Part shown: piece by piece, positions 21,559 to 31,544 of the stretch
Layout: each line of letters opens with the position of its first letter
Numbering within the stretch: position 1 is the first letter of the stretch
Assembly (NCBI GenBank): GCA_019918135.1
Contig: WBZZ01003681.1
Location: 25,001-89,000 of the forward strand
Length of the DNA stretch: 64,000 bases
Reading direction: 5' to 3'
Origin: Paulinella micropora
Lineage: Eukaryota > Cercozoa > Imbricatea > Euglyphida > Paulinellidae
Made by a program: the position numbers and the translations under genes
The notes under the pieces: generated by a model
Database searches by the model: none
The model's input: only the letters and a program-made list of their open reading frames with translations
What the model was told of the DNA's origin: nothing

Positions 21559-21650
21559 TGTTAGTCAGTGTATATATTAGTTAACAATTTTTTTTTGGAA
21601 ATTAAATAATTATCTCAATCGTCTGCCCCGCCGGTGTCGTCCGCTCGGTC

Positions 21651-21669
21651 CTGTGTGCCTCTATATATA
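21651..21669 (-). promoter_or_regulatory. Conserved polymerase promoter-like site, element 1
   Basis: Read on the minus strand, TATATATAGAGGCACACAG stands about 95 bases upstream of the polymerase-region start. The word TATATAGAGGCACACAGG recurs at the same place in both arms of element 2 (27581-27598 and 53763-53780). Conservation of this word in otherwise diverging leader DNA suggests a TATA-like early promoter. Confidence 0.65.
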
Positions 21670-22051
21670 GGGGGTCCCCTGTGTTTAGATGAAAATTATG
21701 GCGGGGCAGGCGGGGCTGGCTGGGCGGACGGGGCGGGCGAGGCATTAAAAAAATTATTATTATTATCATTATATTGAAATGAGTCCGCAATGACAATTGT
21801 ATTCACGGTAATGACAGAAATTACACCAGTCATCACTGTCTCGTTTTTTATTAATATTTTGTATCATTCTTTCCCATTCTTCTTTTTTCTTCTTTTCTTC
21901 TTCTTGTTTTTAAAGAAACCTATTGTGTTTTTTATTTCAAGTGTATTTTCTTTCCTGAAATATCAACATCAGAACCACAATCACATTTGTATCGTCGTTT
22001 GTTTTCTGTCATCGTGTGTCTCTTGTTTGTTTCCCTGTGTATCCTTATATA

Positions 22052-22405
22052 TTACCCCTTCCTTTTGTTTAGAAGAATTTTTTCTGTATGTATGTTTGAT
22101 TTCATATGTCTTGCTTTGCTACTTCTATTTATTTCAACTCCGCATTCACACTTAAATGTTTTCTTTTTCCAATTCCTTTTCTTTTCTTTTTTGATTTCTT
22201 TTGTTTCCTTATCATAATTAAATTTCCATTCATCATACTTTGGTTTTACTTTTTCCTCGTGGTATTTCTTTGCTTCTTCCATTGCTTGTTCTTGTGTTCT
22301 TCGTTTTCCAATAGTAAAACTCTTAAACATCGTTTTACCTCCTTCTCTCCATTGTACTTTTACCATCGGTCTCTTTTCATTATTCTTTATCATACTATGA
22401 TACAT
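22052..22405 (-). CDS. Small protein with AP2-like start and CxC...H..H zinc finger
   Basis: The protein has about 117 residues. Residues 10-50 (RPMVKVQWREGGKTMFKSFTIGKRRTQEQAMEEAKKYHEE) resemble the three-strand-plus-helix AP2 or integrase arm-binding module. After a Lys/Glu linker comes FKCECGVEINRSSKARHMKSNIH, a likely zinc finger. Relatives lie at both outer ends of element 2 (26602-26960, 53935-54180), and a similar finger ends the GIY-YIG gene near 35330-35400. It is the outermost gene on the polymerase side. End recognition or regulation is plausible; this is inference. Confidence 0.6.
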   Translation of the reverse strand: MYHSMIKNNEKRPMVKVQWREGGKTMFKSFTIGKRRTQEQAMEEAKKYHEEKVKPKYDEWKFNYDKETKEIKKEKKRNWKKKTFKCECGVEINRSSKARHMKSNIHTEKILLNKRKG

Positions 22406-22542
22406 ACTTTTGAAATTGTAAACCTGCGGCTCGTCGCAGTTTTTTGTGTGTCATCGTTTGTCATCCTGTATGTGTCTATATTTTTATGACTTTAATTTAA
22501 AATACTAATTTATTTCTTGCAAAGCTACGCTTGCAAAGCGTA

Positions 22543-22641
22543 TCCGTTGCCATTTTGTCCCGGCGGGGCCGGCCGGTGTGTGTCTCTAGGGGCGGGTGGT
22601 ATGTCGTGAAAAGGTGTGCCGAAGTGGCCCCCTATACTACT
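22543..22641 (-). repeat. Right terminal inverted repeat of element 1
   Basis: This is the complement of 1179-1278, differing by about one substitution and one single-base gap. It is followed at once by the right copy of the target duplication. Confidence 0.92.
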
Positions 22642-22647
22642 TACTAG
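22642..22647. repeat. Target-site duplication TACTAG, right copy
   Basis: The six bases match 1173-1178 and lie directly outside the right terminal repeat. The flank beyond is rich in CTAGTA-like words, so the target itself was a CTAGTA-rich sequence. Confidence 0.85.
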
Positions 22648-23095
22648 TACTAACTATAACTAGTAATACTATAACTAGTATAATAACTTTGAATTCGCGA
22701 TCGAATAATCTTTCATTCACAAGCTCAAGTTCACAACCTAGACAACGTCAACTTCATGATCAATGATTGTACATGTACGTCTAGTACAGTACTAGCAGTA
22801 CTACGTATACTAGGTCAGTCTTAGGTCTAGTACTAGTAGTAGGTACATCTAGTACATGTACATTTCTAGCACTTGAACTAGTTGAACTACTATAGCTAGT
22901 TGAATTCGAAGCTGTGAAGTTACATACTCTAGAAATTTAACAGTACAAATTTTTTGTTTTCATATTGCCACTAAAGTGGCAACCCCCGCCCGCAGGGCGT
23001 TCTAAGTTTGGCAGGGTGGCACACCACATAGGCTGACCCACTTTTCTTCCTCGTGCCCACGTCATACCCCACCTCTCCTCTTCCTCTCCTCTTCG
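22648..23095. repeat. Flank repeat, copy A (CTAGTAC-rich, then GC-rich unit)
   Basis: This stretch has no gene. It starts with many overlapping CTAGTA/TAGTAC words, continues with AACTTTGAATTCGCGAT and a CATTCACAAGCTCAAGTTCAC motif, then a near-palindrome GCCACTAAAGTGGC (22967-22980) and a unit with TTGGCAGGGTGGCACACCAC. The same parts recur in the same order at about 25440-26109. It is probably a host intergenic or subtelomeric-type repeat duplicated around the microsatellite block. Confidence 0.65.
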
Positions 23096-23195
23096 AACTG
23101 TACTTATTCTACTTTAATGAAAGCGTAATTGTAAAGAGAGTAAAGTCAGAAATAAGTCTAGTAAGTCTGTCAAAAACTCACTCTACTCTTAATCA

Positions 23196-23342
23196 TACTT
23201 CTCTTTCATCGTCTCCTTCTCCTTCCCCTTCCCCTTCCCCTTCCCTTCCCCTTCTCGTCCCTTCTCTTCACTTCTCTTCACTCCTCTTCTCTCCTCTCCT
23301 CTCCTCTCCTCTCTACTCTACTCTACTCTACTCTACTCTACT
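23196..23342. repeat. Pyrimidine microsatellite (CCTTCC/CTCTT/CTACT)
   Basis: Short tandem pyrimidine-rich words grade from CTTCCC to CTCTTC and then to CTACT. This is simple-sequence DNA; frames through it are not genes. Confidence 0.9.
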
Positions 23343-23817
23343 GCCCATCTTCTGACCTTTCTCTTATATCTGACAACGAGATGGTGGCCCGTGTAGTTAT
23401 TAAAAAAGAAAAATGTACTAACTAAAATCAGATGAAAGTTCGTCAACGTGGCACAATCACTTATCCGCTTGCCAGGAAAGTATGGAGCATGTTGCCCGCA
23501 ACAGACATCCCTTTTAGCACACACCGCTTACAGTTCCTCACTGATGCTAACTGTTTCTTCTCAGGCCATCCCGGAGAAACAGGATTCTAGACGTTTGCTG
23601 GCTACTGAAAATAGTTCTGAAAACTGCGTAATCTGTTTACATATCTATTTCTCTTCCTCTCCCTTTCGTTGTGAGCAGTTGTGTCTTCTGGTTCAGCTTT
23701 GTTCTGTCTTCACGCAGCTTGCCCAAGGGGCGGTCTGCAGTGGGCGTGCGAGGCACCTACACCAGGCGATGCGCGGGCTGGCCGCAAGTGTGCAAGACCG
23801 AGTACCGGGCAAGGTCT
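23343..23817. other. Unique spacer between microsatellites, no gene seen
   Basis: This non-repetitive stretch is about 475 bases long. A frame crosses it, but it continues on both sides into microsatellite DNA and has no recognisable domain, so I do not call a gene. Composition is mixed, with a GC-richer end around 23730-23810. Confidence 0.45.
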
Positions 23818-24784
23818 CTACTCTACTCTACTCTACTCTACTCTACTCTACTCTACTCTACTGTACTGTACTCTACTCTACTCTGCTCTACTCTACTTCT
23901 CCTCTCCTCTCCTCTACTCTACTCTCTACTCTACTCTCTACTGTTACTCTTTCTCTTAGCTTACTCTTACTCTTACTCTTACTCTTACTCTTACTCTTAC
24001 TCTTACTCTTACTCATACTCATACTCATACTCATACTCATACTCATACTCATACACTCATACACTCATACACTCATGCTCATATTCATACTCACTCATAC
24101 TCATATACTCATACTCATACTCATACTCATATACTCATACTCATACTCATACTCATACTCATACTCATACTCATACTCATACTCATACTCATATACTCAT
24201 ATACTCATATACTCATATACTCATATACTCATATACTCATATACTCATATACTCATATACTTAAATACTCATATACTCATATACTCATATACTCATATAC
24301 TCATATACTCATACACTCATATACTCATATACTCATATACTCATACACTCATATACTCATATACTCATACAATCATATACTCATATACTCATACTCATAC
24401 TCATACTCATACTCATACTCATACTCATATACTCATATACTCATATACTCATATACTCATATACTCATATACTCATATACTCATATACTCATATACTCAT
24501 ATGCTCATATACTCATATGCTCATATACTCATATACTCATATACTCATACTCATACTCATACTCATACTCATACTCATACTCATACTCATACTCATACTC
24601 ATATACTCATATACTCATATGAGTATGAGTATGAGTGTATGAGTGTATGAGTGTATGAGTGTATGAGTGTATGAGTATCATACTCACTAGACTCATACTC
24701 ATACTCATACTCATACTCATACTCATACTCATACTCATACTCATACTCATACTTATACTCATACTCATACTCATACTTATACTC
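23818..24784. repeat. Large microsatellite block (CTACT, TTACTC, ATACTC, ATATACTC)
   Basis: The array passes from CTACT pentamers to TTACTC and ATACTC hexamers and then ATATACTC octamers. Near 24613-24680 the strand sense flips to GAGTAT/GAGTGTAT before the ATACTC form resumes, so the block holds an inverted-repeat centre. It is likely unstable and hard to assemble. Confidence 0.92.
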
Positions 24785-24933
24785 ATACATACATACATAC
24801 ATACATACATACTATGTACATGCATATATGCATGCATACATACATGCATACATACATGCATGCATATACATACATATACATACATACATACATGCATACA
24901 TACATACGTACATACATACATACATACAGACAT

Positions 24934-24987
<54 letters not shown>

Positions 24988-25068
24988 ACCTATCTATTTA
25001 GTATCTCCCACAGCCAGGTATGCCGATCCGGAGCATGCAGCGGCCCGTCTATGTATCCATCCATCCAT

Positions 25069-25127
<59 letters not shown>

Positions 25128-25275
25128 CTTCTCTCTCTTCTCTCTCTCTCTATCTCTCTATCTATCTATCTATCTATCTATCTCTGTCTATCTAGCTCTC
25201 TCTCTCTTTCTCTCTCCATCTCTCTCTCTATCTCTCTCTCTTTCTCTTTCTCTCTCTCTCTCTTTCTCTCTCTGG
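24785..25275. repeat. Microsatellite block, second part (CATA, TCTA, TTCT, CT)
   Basis: CATA/GCATA repeats run to about 24930, TCTA repeats to about 24985, then after a short unique piece (about 25010-25050) TTCT repeats from about 25060 to 25127 and CT-rich simple sequence to 25275. Frames of several hundred codons cross it but are low-complexity artefacts. Confidence 0.92.
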
Positions 25276-25439
25276 TGGCGGGAGGAACGAAGGCCGTTCG
25301 CAACGTTTTACTTAAATTTTTTTTAGTTTTGAGTCTAAGTTCATAATATATAACATATTAAAAAAATACAATTAGATTATTTTTCCGGTGGCTTCAAGTC
25401 TTTTACTATCATTACCAATTGGTAATTTATAACTAGCAC
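25276..25439. other. Short non-repetitive spacer, nothing recognised
   Basis: This is an AT-rich spacer between the CT repeat and the second copy of the flank repeat, with no coding character. Confidence 0.4.
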
Positions 25440-26109
25440 CAGTGACTTAGATATTAATATACTGAGTAGTACTACTAGTACTACTGTCGTACTACTACTT
25501 CTAGTACTAGTACTACTAGCTAGTACTAGTACTAGTATTGTACTGTAGTATTGTACTACTAGTACTAGCTATAGTAGTAATACTAACTAAGTAACTTTGA
25601 ATTCGCGATTGCGATCGAATAGTCCTTATCTTCATTCACAAGCTCAAGTTCACAAGGTCAACTAAAATATATATATATATATATGGTTTAATTTACATGT
25701 ACTAGATCTAGTAGATGCTAGTACATGTACGTATACATTTGAAGTTACATTTATTCTAGAAATATACTAGTACCGTCCTAGTAGTAACTTGTAATTCAGT
25801 AAAAATTGTTGTTTTCACATTGCCACTAAAGTGGCACCCCCCGCCGCCCGCAGGGCGTTCTAAGTGGCTTATTCTACCCGACTTTTCTTCCTCACCACCC
25901 AATCAGTGACAAAGTTACCAAAAAAAATTTGGCAGGGTGGCACACCACATAGGAGGCTGACCCACTTTTCTTCCTCGTGCCCACAAAAATCTGGCAGGGT
26001 GGAACACCACATTTTTTTCACTGGCCCGGCCGGCCGGCCGGTCCATAACATTTTTCAGAGAATCTCGTCATACCCCACCTCTCCTCTTCCTCTCCTCTCT
26101 CTTCACTTC
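25440..26109. repeat. Flank repeat, copy B
   Basis: It repeats copy A: dense CTAGTA words, AACTTTGAATTCGCGAT, CATTCACAAGCTCAAGTTCACAA, GCCACTAAAGTGGC (25822-25835), and the GGCAGGGTGGCACACCACATAGG unit, here present twice (near 25930 and 25990). It also holds an (AT)n tract near 25670-25683. It ends in a CT-rich stretch where element 2 begins. Confidence 0.65.
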
Positions 26110-26601
26110 AGTAGTATAGGGTGCCACTTGGGCACGCTCGTTCAATACATACCCCCGGAGGAATCAAAACGGCTCCAACGGCCTTCCTATTGTAAGTAGT
26201 TTTTTTTAACCAAAAAATCACTCATTCACAATTTCATCAAAATCTCTCTTCCTATTCATAGTTTATAATTTCAAGACATTCTTCAAGACATCTTCAAGAC
26301 ATCTTCAAGACATCACGATAATTAAAGAAACTAATTTTTCATTTTTTCGCACCGCATAGAAAATCGCGTTTTTTGTGTTCTTGTGTTGGGGAAATAGGTC
26401 ATCCCCGTGAAATTAGAAAGTGTAAAATCAGTTTCTTTTTCCTTTTTATTTTCAATACATACCTCCGGAGCAATCAAAATCATTCTATCTTCATTACTCT
26501 TCATTTCGCAAACTAACAATACAGAAGGCAATTGTAAGCAAATAAGCCTTATTGTTAAAAGTTAATTTCTATTTAAATAATTATAGAGACACATATATAG
26601 G
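26110..26601. repeat. Left end of element 2 and subterminal repeats
   Basis: The first 25 bases resemble the terminal repeat of element 1 but diverge soon after. The region has no gene. It holds a tandem CTTCAAGACAT repeat (about 26277-26313) and two copies of a TTCAATACATACC-CCGGAG word (26141 and 26452) with similar following bases. These may be end-recognition or regulatory repeats. Confidence 0.6.
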
Positions 26602-26960
26602 ATGAAGCCGTTCAGGATTTCAAAAGGTTGTGTAATGGTTAAGAATAATGAAAAAAGACCTATGGTGAGAGTTCAATGGAGAGAAGGAGGAAAAGTTATG
26701 TGTAAGAGTTTCAGCATAGGAAAAGGCAAATCAAAAGAGCAAGCATAGGAAGAAGCAAATAAATATTATAAAGAATTTGTAATACCTAAATATGAAGAAT
26801 GGAAAATAAACTACGACCGTGAAAGAAAAGCAGTTAAAAATGAAAAAATCAAGAAATGGATAATCAAAAGTTATATTTGTGAATGTGGAGCAGAGATTAC
26901 AAATGGAAGTAAATGTAAGCATAAGAAATCTAAGCATAAAGAAAATGTAAAATCATTTAA
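26602..26960 (+). pseudogene. AP2-like / zinc-finger small gene, left arm
   Basis: It starts MKPFRISKGCVMVKNNEKRPMVRVQWREGGK and keeps the AP2-like module and a later YICECGAEITNGSKCKHKKSKH zinc-finger part, both as in 22052-22405. It is the outermost gene of the left half. The inverted arm repeat begins inside it, at 26714. The copy is broken about once. Confidence 0.6.
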
Positions 26961-26986
26961 AGAAATAAATAATATTACAATAAAAG

Positions 26987-27178
26987 ATGACAGCTATTCT
27001 ACGACAGGCGGACAAGGAATTGAAGGAACTATATAACAAACATTTTCCAGAAGCGCAAGCGGAAGACACAAGATTTAAGATATATACAAAAAAAGAAACC
27101 CTTCAAAGATACAGCAAGGCAATTAAGTTTTGGACAGAGCAAAGAGATAAAGCATTATCTAACCTTCAACTTCTTTAA
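26987..27178 (+). CDS. 63-residue helical protein, left arm only
   Basis: The product is MTAILRQADKELKELYNKHF followed by Lys/Glu/Arg-rich helices with KIYTKKETLQRYSKAIKFWTEQRDKAL. It lies in the segment missing from the right arm. No domain is recognised. It could be a short accessory gene or a chance frame. Confidence 0.4.
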   Translation: MTAILRQADKELKELYNKHFPEAQAEDTRFKIYTKKETLQRYSKAIKFWTEQRDKALSNLQLL

Positions 27179-27295
27179 ATATCTGTAAATGGAGAATATG
27201 TGATGAAGCAGTTGAGGAACTAAAATTAAGGGCTATGATAATGTTGAATTAAAGAAGTAAAATCATTTAAAGAAATAAACATTATTACATATACA

Positions 27296-27391
27296 ATGGG
27301 GATGCAAAAAAAATATCTTACAATTGAAGACAGACAAAAAGCAAACAAGGAAAAGGCTCTAGCATATTATTACAGAAATAAGATGAAATAA
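27296..27391 (+). CDS. 31-residue basic peptide, endonuclease-tail-like
   Basis: The frame reads MGMQKKYLTIEDRQKANKEK and ends ALAYYYRNKMK. The pattern of an acidic-basic helix followed by YYxxN-K is common in short DNA-binding parts of viral homing endonucleases. It also lies in the left-arm-only segment. It is probably a fragment; evidence is weak. Confidence 0.3.
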   Translation: MGMQKKYLTIEDRQKANKEKALAYYYRNKMK

Positions 27392-27507
27392 ACAAAAAGA
27401 GAAAGGAAACCTAAAAGAACAAAATAGGAAACTTAAAGAATATGAGGAAATAATTAAATCAAAATCAATATAAAAAACAAAATAAACAATTATTTTTTCA
27501 CCGTCGA

Positions 27508-27563
27508 AATGATTTCAATTAGATCGGCTCTGCCGATCGTTTTTCTCCGACGGAGAAAAACTC
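27508..27563 (+). repeat. 56-bp double-hairpin module, left-arm copy
   Basis: GATCGGC-TCT-GCCGATC (27522-27538) is followed after one base by TTTTTCTCCG-A-CGGAGAAAAA (27540-27560). The identical block at 53829-53884 has the same absolute orientation, although the arms around the two copies are inverted relative to each other. Confidence 0.85.
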
Positions 27564-27580
27564 CTCCGCAGACACACCAC

Positions 27581-27598
27581 TATATAGAGGCACACAGG
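27581..27598 (+). promoter_or_regulatory. Conserved polymerase promoter-like site, left arm
   Basis: TATATAGAGGCACACAGG lies about 85 bases before the polymerase-region start at 27684, as in the other two copies. Confidence 0.65.
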
Positions 27599-27683
27599 GA
27601 CACAGGACACACCCCCACATTTGAGACGGCGAAATTATTTTAATTTTATAAAATTATATTTCCTTAAATATATTTACCAAACA

Positions 27684-30600
27684 ATGGAGACACATACCTA
27701 TAACGGCAAAATCTATAGGTTGGATAAATTTAGGGAATATAAAATCAATTATGAGACTAAATCAATCAGGGGTTAGGATGTGCTATATATCAAACCAAAA
27801 ACAAGGTGGTATAAGATAGATACACAGACAGCCCAAAATTACTTAAACCAAGTAAGAGGCGCTGTGTATTTTGAGCACCACACTATACCAATAGCACCAC
27901 CCTTACCAAACATTGAAGAAAAGAAAGAGAGAAAAGAAAATGTCAAAGACTTGATGCGGTATGGGAATTACGAAATCAAGCGAGATGACAGAAAGGAACA
28001 CAAATTAGGAATTAACGAAAGTATTTATTCGGTTAGGTTGAATGGAAACTTTCGTTCATTTACTATGCGAGATGTTATAAGATTTGTTGATATTATTTTG
28101 AATGACTTTCTCAAAAGACAAAATCCAAATAATATGGTTAATTTAGGGATTGAGTTTGTAGATTGTTATGGAAAGGTATCTACGGGACTTCATAAGATTA
28201 ATCAAATTTCTGTGGATGATGTCTTAGAAAGATTGTCAGCAATATTTCAGAGCAACGAATTTTTATATACAGACGAAAAAGGCACTAATTTAGATAAATT
28301 AAGGTTTGTATTAAAATCTGTTAAGATGCCGACCGGCGGGACAAGGCTACAGGTTTTGAATAAATTAGATGTCTATAAAAAGAAAGGAGTAATTAAAATC
28401 AAAAATGACGACAGCTAAGGCGATCGTTGTTGTGAAAGCAAAAATTGAAAAACACCCGAAATATAAAATGATATTGATGCGACAAAAAATTCAAAAGGAG
28501 TTAGCCAAAGAACTACACAACAAAGCAAATGTAATTGAGGATGTGTGCGGTATTCCGAAAATTAATACCTTTGCTGATTTCATTAAGTATAATTAGGTTA
28601 TTGTTGAATTCCCTGACAAAAGCGTTTATAAAACAGAACTTGAAGATGAGAAAGGAGAACGGCTTACAAACCTATACATTCTTAAAACAGAAGGCCACTA
28701 CGATGCCATAACTAATATGAAATCTATGCTAGGAAAAAAGAATTTCTGTGAGTTATGTTTCAGAGGCTATATGGAAAGACACGCCTGTGAAAGTAAATGT
28801 GGTATCTGTGAAACAAAAGGATGTTTAGGTATTAATGACAGAAGTGAAGGGAAGGAATGTCATTCCTGCTATAGAAACTTTCCTAATAAGCAATGCTTTG
28901 AAAATGATAAAGGAAGCCCCGCGAGCGGGGCTGTCGCTCACGAGCGACGAACTACTTGTGATATCAATCGAAATGTAAGGGATGTGGCTTTAACTACAGG
29001 AACAAGGATATTCATAAGTGCGGGTATGCTAAGTGCAGTAATTGTAAGGAACTGAAACCGCTTGAACATCAATGCAAGATTACAAAGAAAGAAATCTTAC
29101 AGCCTTCTGAGAAATACATATTCTTTGATTTTGAAGCTACACAGGACACTGGCGAGCATATCGTAAATTACACGGAAAGCCAGTATTTAGATGAAAAGCA
29201 ATTACCCGTTATCCATAAGAATATTAAAGATTTCTGTGTGTGGGCTTTTGATATCAAGCACAGAGGCTATACATTCATAGCACACAATGCCAGAGGTTAT
29301 GATTGTCAGTTTATACTTCGTTGGTTAGTTGAACAAAATCAGACACCATTCGTTATTTATCAAGGCGGTAAAATTATGATGATGATCATGACGATTGGAA
29401 GCAACGGCAACAAGTACCGCTTCATTGATAGTCTCAGTTTCTTGACGATGCCTTTAGCAGAGTTTCCTAAAACCTTTGGACTGGCAGAACTTAAAAAAGG
29501 TTTCTTTCCTCACTTCTTCAATACCGCTAAAAATAAAAACTATGTCGGAGTTATGCCACACAAGAAACATTACGGCTACGACACTATGAAAGAAGGTAAG
29601 AGAAAGGAGTTTCTGGAATGGTATCAAGAGCAGGTAAGCAGTCATAACCACTTTGATAATATTATGGCTAAGGAAATAGCAGAGTATTGTCATAGCGATG
29701 TTAATATTTTAAGAAAGGGCTGTATGGATTTTAGAAAGCAGTTTTTAGAGTTCGGTATTGACCCTTTTCAATATACTACAATCGCTAGTTGTGTTATGGC
29801 CTTATACAGAGCAGACTATATGCCAGAGAACTCAATCGCTGTTTTGAAGGCGGAAAAACAGAACAGGATCACTTCAAGGGTATGTGTTGAATGGTTGGCT
29901 TACAGGACAAGATTAGATAAGACAGACATTAAACACGCATTCAATGGTGGTGAAAAAATGTTTAATCTGTCTGGCACCAAAGTGTATGTTGATGGATGGG
30001 ATGAGAAGAACAAAACCGCTTACGAATTTCATGGGTGTCATTGGCACGGCTGTCAGAAATGCTTTAACAGAAGCACAATGAACATTAGGAAAAATAAAAC
30101 TATGGGCGAACTACACAAGGAAACACAGATGAGAGAAAGACAATTAAAGAAAGGGTCAGGGTGGTAGCCACATGGGAATGTGAATGGAGGATTGTGAAAA
30201 CAAGCGAAAGCTTAGCGGAAGACACAAACGAACGGATTATTGAACAGGAAGGCTTAATAGCACGAGAAGCAATGTTTGGGGGAAGAACAAATGCTTTAAC
30301 TCTATATTGGAAAGCCAGACACAACAATGAATATGCGAACTACATTGATGTATTTTCATTATATCCGACCGTAATGTATTATGACCCATACCGCAGCGGG
30401 AACCACAGCATTTATAGACCAACTAATGAAGGAGAACAAAAAGATATGAAGAACAAAATTATCCGAAAGGAATATTTCGGATTAGCAAAAATTAAAATGC
30501 TACCGCCTAGAGGATTACTACACCCAGTCTTACCTAAGGCTGACAGAGGTAAGATGATGTATTACTTATGTAATAAATGCGGAACAACCAACCAAAAGGG

Positions 30601-31312
30601 AGATTGTGAGCATACAGATAATGAACGAGCACTAGCAGGCACTTGGGCTACTCCTGAGATTTACAAAGCACTAGATAAGGGATACAAGATATTGAAAGTT
30701 TATGAGGTATGACACTGGGCAGAACAGAGCAACAGCCTATTCAAGGAATACATTAAGACTTTTACAAAAGTGAAGCAGGAAGCAAGCGGATACCCAGACG
30801 GCTGTATCACGGAAGAAGCTAAAAACGAGTCCATAAATAATATGGAAGCTAAGATGGGTGTTAGAATGGATAAAGATAAAATAGAGAAGAACTCAGGACG
30901 GCGGGCGGTTGCTAAGTTGTGCTTGAATTCATTGTGGGGGAAATTTGGAGAAAAGCAGAACAAAACACAAAACAAAATTATCAATGACAAGGATACTTTA
31001 TACAAGGTCATAAATGATAAATCTGTTGATAACATTAATATCAATATTATCAATGACCAAATCATAGAAGTAAGTTATGATTTGAAACAAGATGCTGTGA
31101 GCGACACTATCAAAACAAATATTATTGTAGCTGTCTTTACTACCGCACACGCCAGAATGAGACTTTATGATAAGATTGATGAGCTTGGAAATAGAGTATT
31201 ATACTACGACACAGACAGCATAATATATACTACAAATAAGGAAAATGGTGAAACTGATGTGGAAACAGGAGACCAATTAGGAGAATGGACAGACGAATTA
31301 CACGGGGCTAAA
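27684..31312 (+). pseudogene. Protein-primed family B DNA polymerase, left arm
   Basis: The lead module starts METHTYNGKIYRLDKF. It is followed by the zinc-binding segment (about 28717-29100), exonuclease words FFDFEATQDT, IAHNARGYDCQF, YCHSDVNILR, and polymerase words DVFSLYPTVM, KLCLNSLWGKFGE and YDTDSIIY. It is almost identical to the right-arm copy and clearly related to the element 1 polymerase. The homology ends near 31312, before the last part of the enzyme. A GC-rich double hairpin is inserted at 28912-28950. The copy is broken, with about five breaks. Confidence 0.88.
28912..28950 (+). repeat. GC-rich double-hairpin insertion in the polymerase gene
   Basis: AGCCCCG-loop-CGGGGCT (28915-28932) abuts GTCGCTC-AC-GAGCGAC (28933-28948). 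The right-arm copy lacks it at the matching place, so it is a net insertion of 36 bases, a multiple of three, and reads through as KGSPASGAVAHERRT. Confidence 0.88.
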
Positions 31313-31513
31313 ATTAGCACACCTTTTAAGGAGACTGATTTAAAAGAGACAGGTATCACTGAAATAAAGGCTAATGTGAGCGAAGCCACTTGTGTGGGTG
31401 AAGAGATAGCAAATGCTACCGCCGTAGGTGGTACAGCGAATGCTACAGACGAAGCCACTTGTGCGAGCGATGTTATTCGTGTTGTAAAAGAAAGATACCA
31501 AAAAATAAAGTAA
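31313..31513 (+). other. Low-complexity tail past the left arm, related to 48930-49080
   Basis: Past the end of the inverted repeat the frame continues with ETGITEIKANVSEATC and TAVGGTANATDEATC. Similar words (ETGITEE, ATAVGGKAT, NATYEGCTA) occur on the minus strand at about 48930-49080, beside a DUF3820-like gene. This looks like a junction into a remnant of that gene. No function is assigned. Confidence 0.45.
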
Positions 31514-31544
31514 ATTAAAAATAAATTAGTTCTTTTTTTTTGCT

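Larger units (their letters stand above)
1179..22641. mobile_element. Polinton-like element 1 (virus-like, about 21.5 kb)
   Basis: The element is bounded by ~100-bp inverted repeats beginning AGTAGTATAGGGGGCC and flanked by a 6-bp target duplication. Its parts, in order, are a coiled-coil gene, a small basic/acidic gene, an integrase on the minus strand, a fibre gene region, small membrane and secreted proteins, a packaging ATPase, a small basic core protein, a coiled-coil protein, an adenain-like protease, two virion proteins around the major capsid gene, a DUF3820-like gene, a lipase, and a protein-primed DNA polymerase with a zinc-finger gene on the minus strand. This set is diagnostic of Polinton/Maverick or polinton-like viruses. 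The ends differ by about one substitution and one single-base gap, so the insertion looks young. It is a fossil: several genes are broken, with roughly eight to ten breaks in all. Confidence 0.93.
26714..31312 (+). repeat. Left arm of the large inverted repeat of element 2
   Basis: This arm matches the reverse complement of 50086-54180 nearly throughout, including almost the whole polymerase. For example, the frames at 29238-30167 and 51204-52151 encode proteins identical in nearly every position. Differences include a ~490-bp segment present only here (about 26940-27436), a 36-base hairpin insertion at 28912-28950, and the orientation of the module at 27508-27563. Confidence 0.85.

Noticed and set aside
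21602-22489. Phe/Ser/Leu-rich plus-strand frames beyond the polymerase
   Set aside because: They are the complement of the Lys/Glu-rich zinc-finger gene and of AT-rich leader DNA.
23448-24650. A frame of about 400 codons with YSYTHILIYSYTH-like repeats
   Set aside because: It is produced by ATACTC/ATATACTC microsatellites, which stay open in several frames; there is no domain or codon signal.
24659-25326. Several overlapping frames rich in Ile-Leu, His-Thr or Ser-Leu-Phe
   Set aside because: They are translations of simple repeats (CATA, TCTA, TTCT, CT) and not genes.
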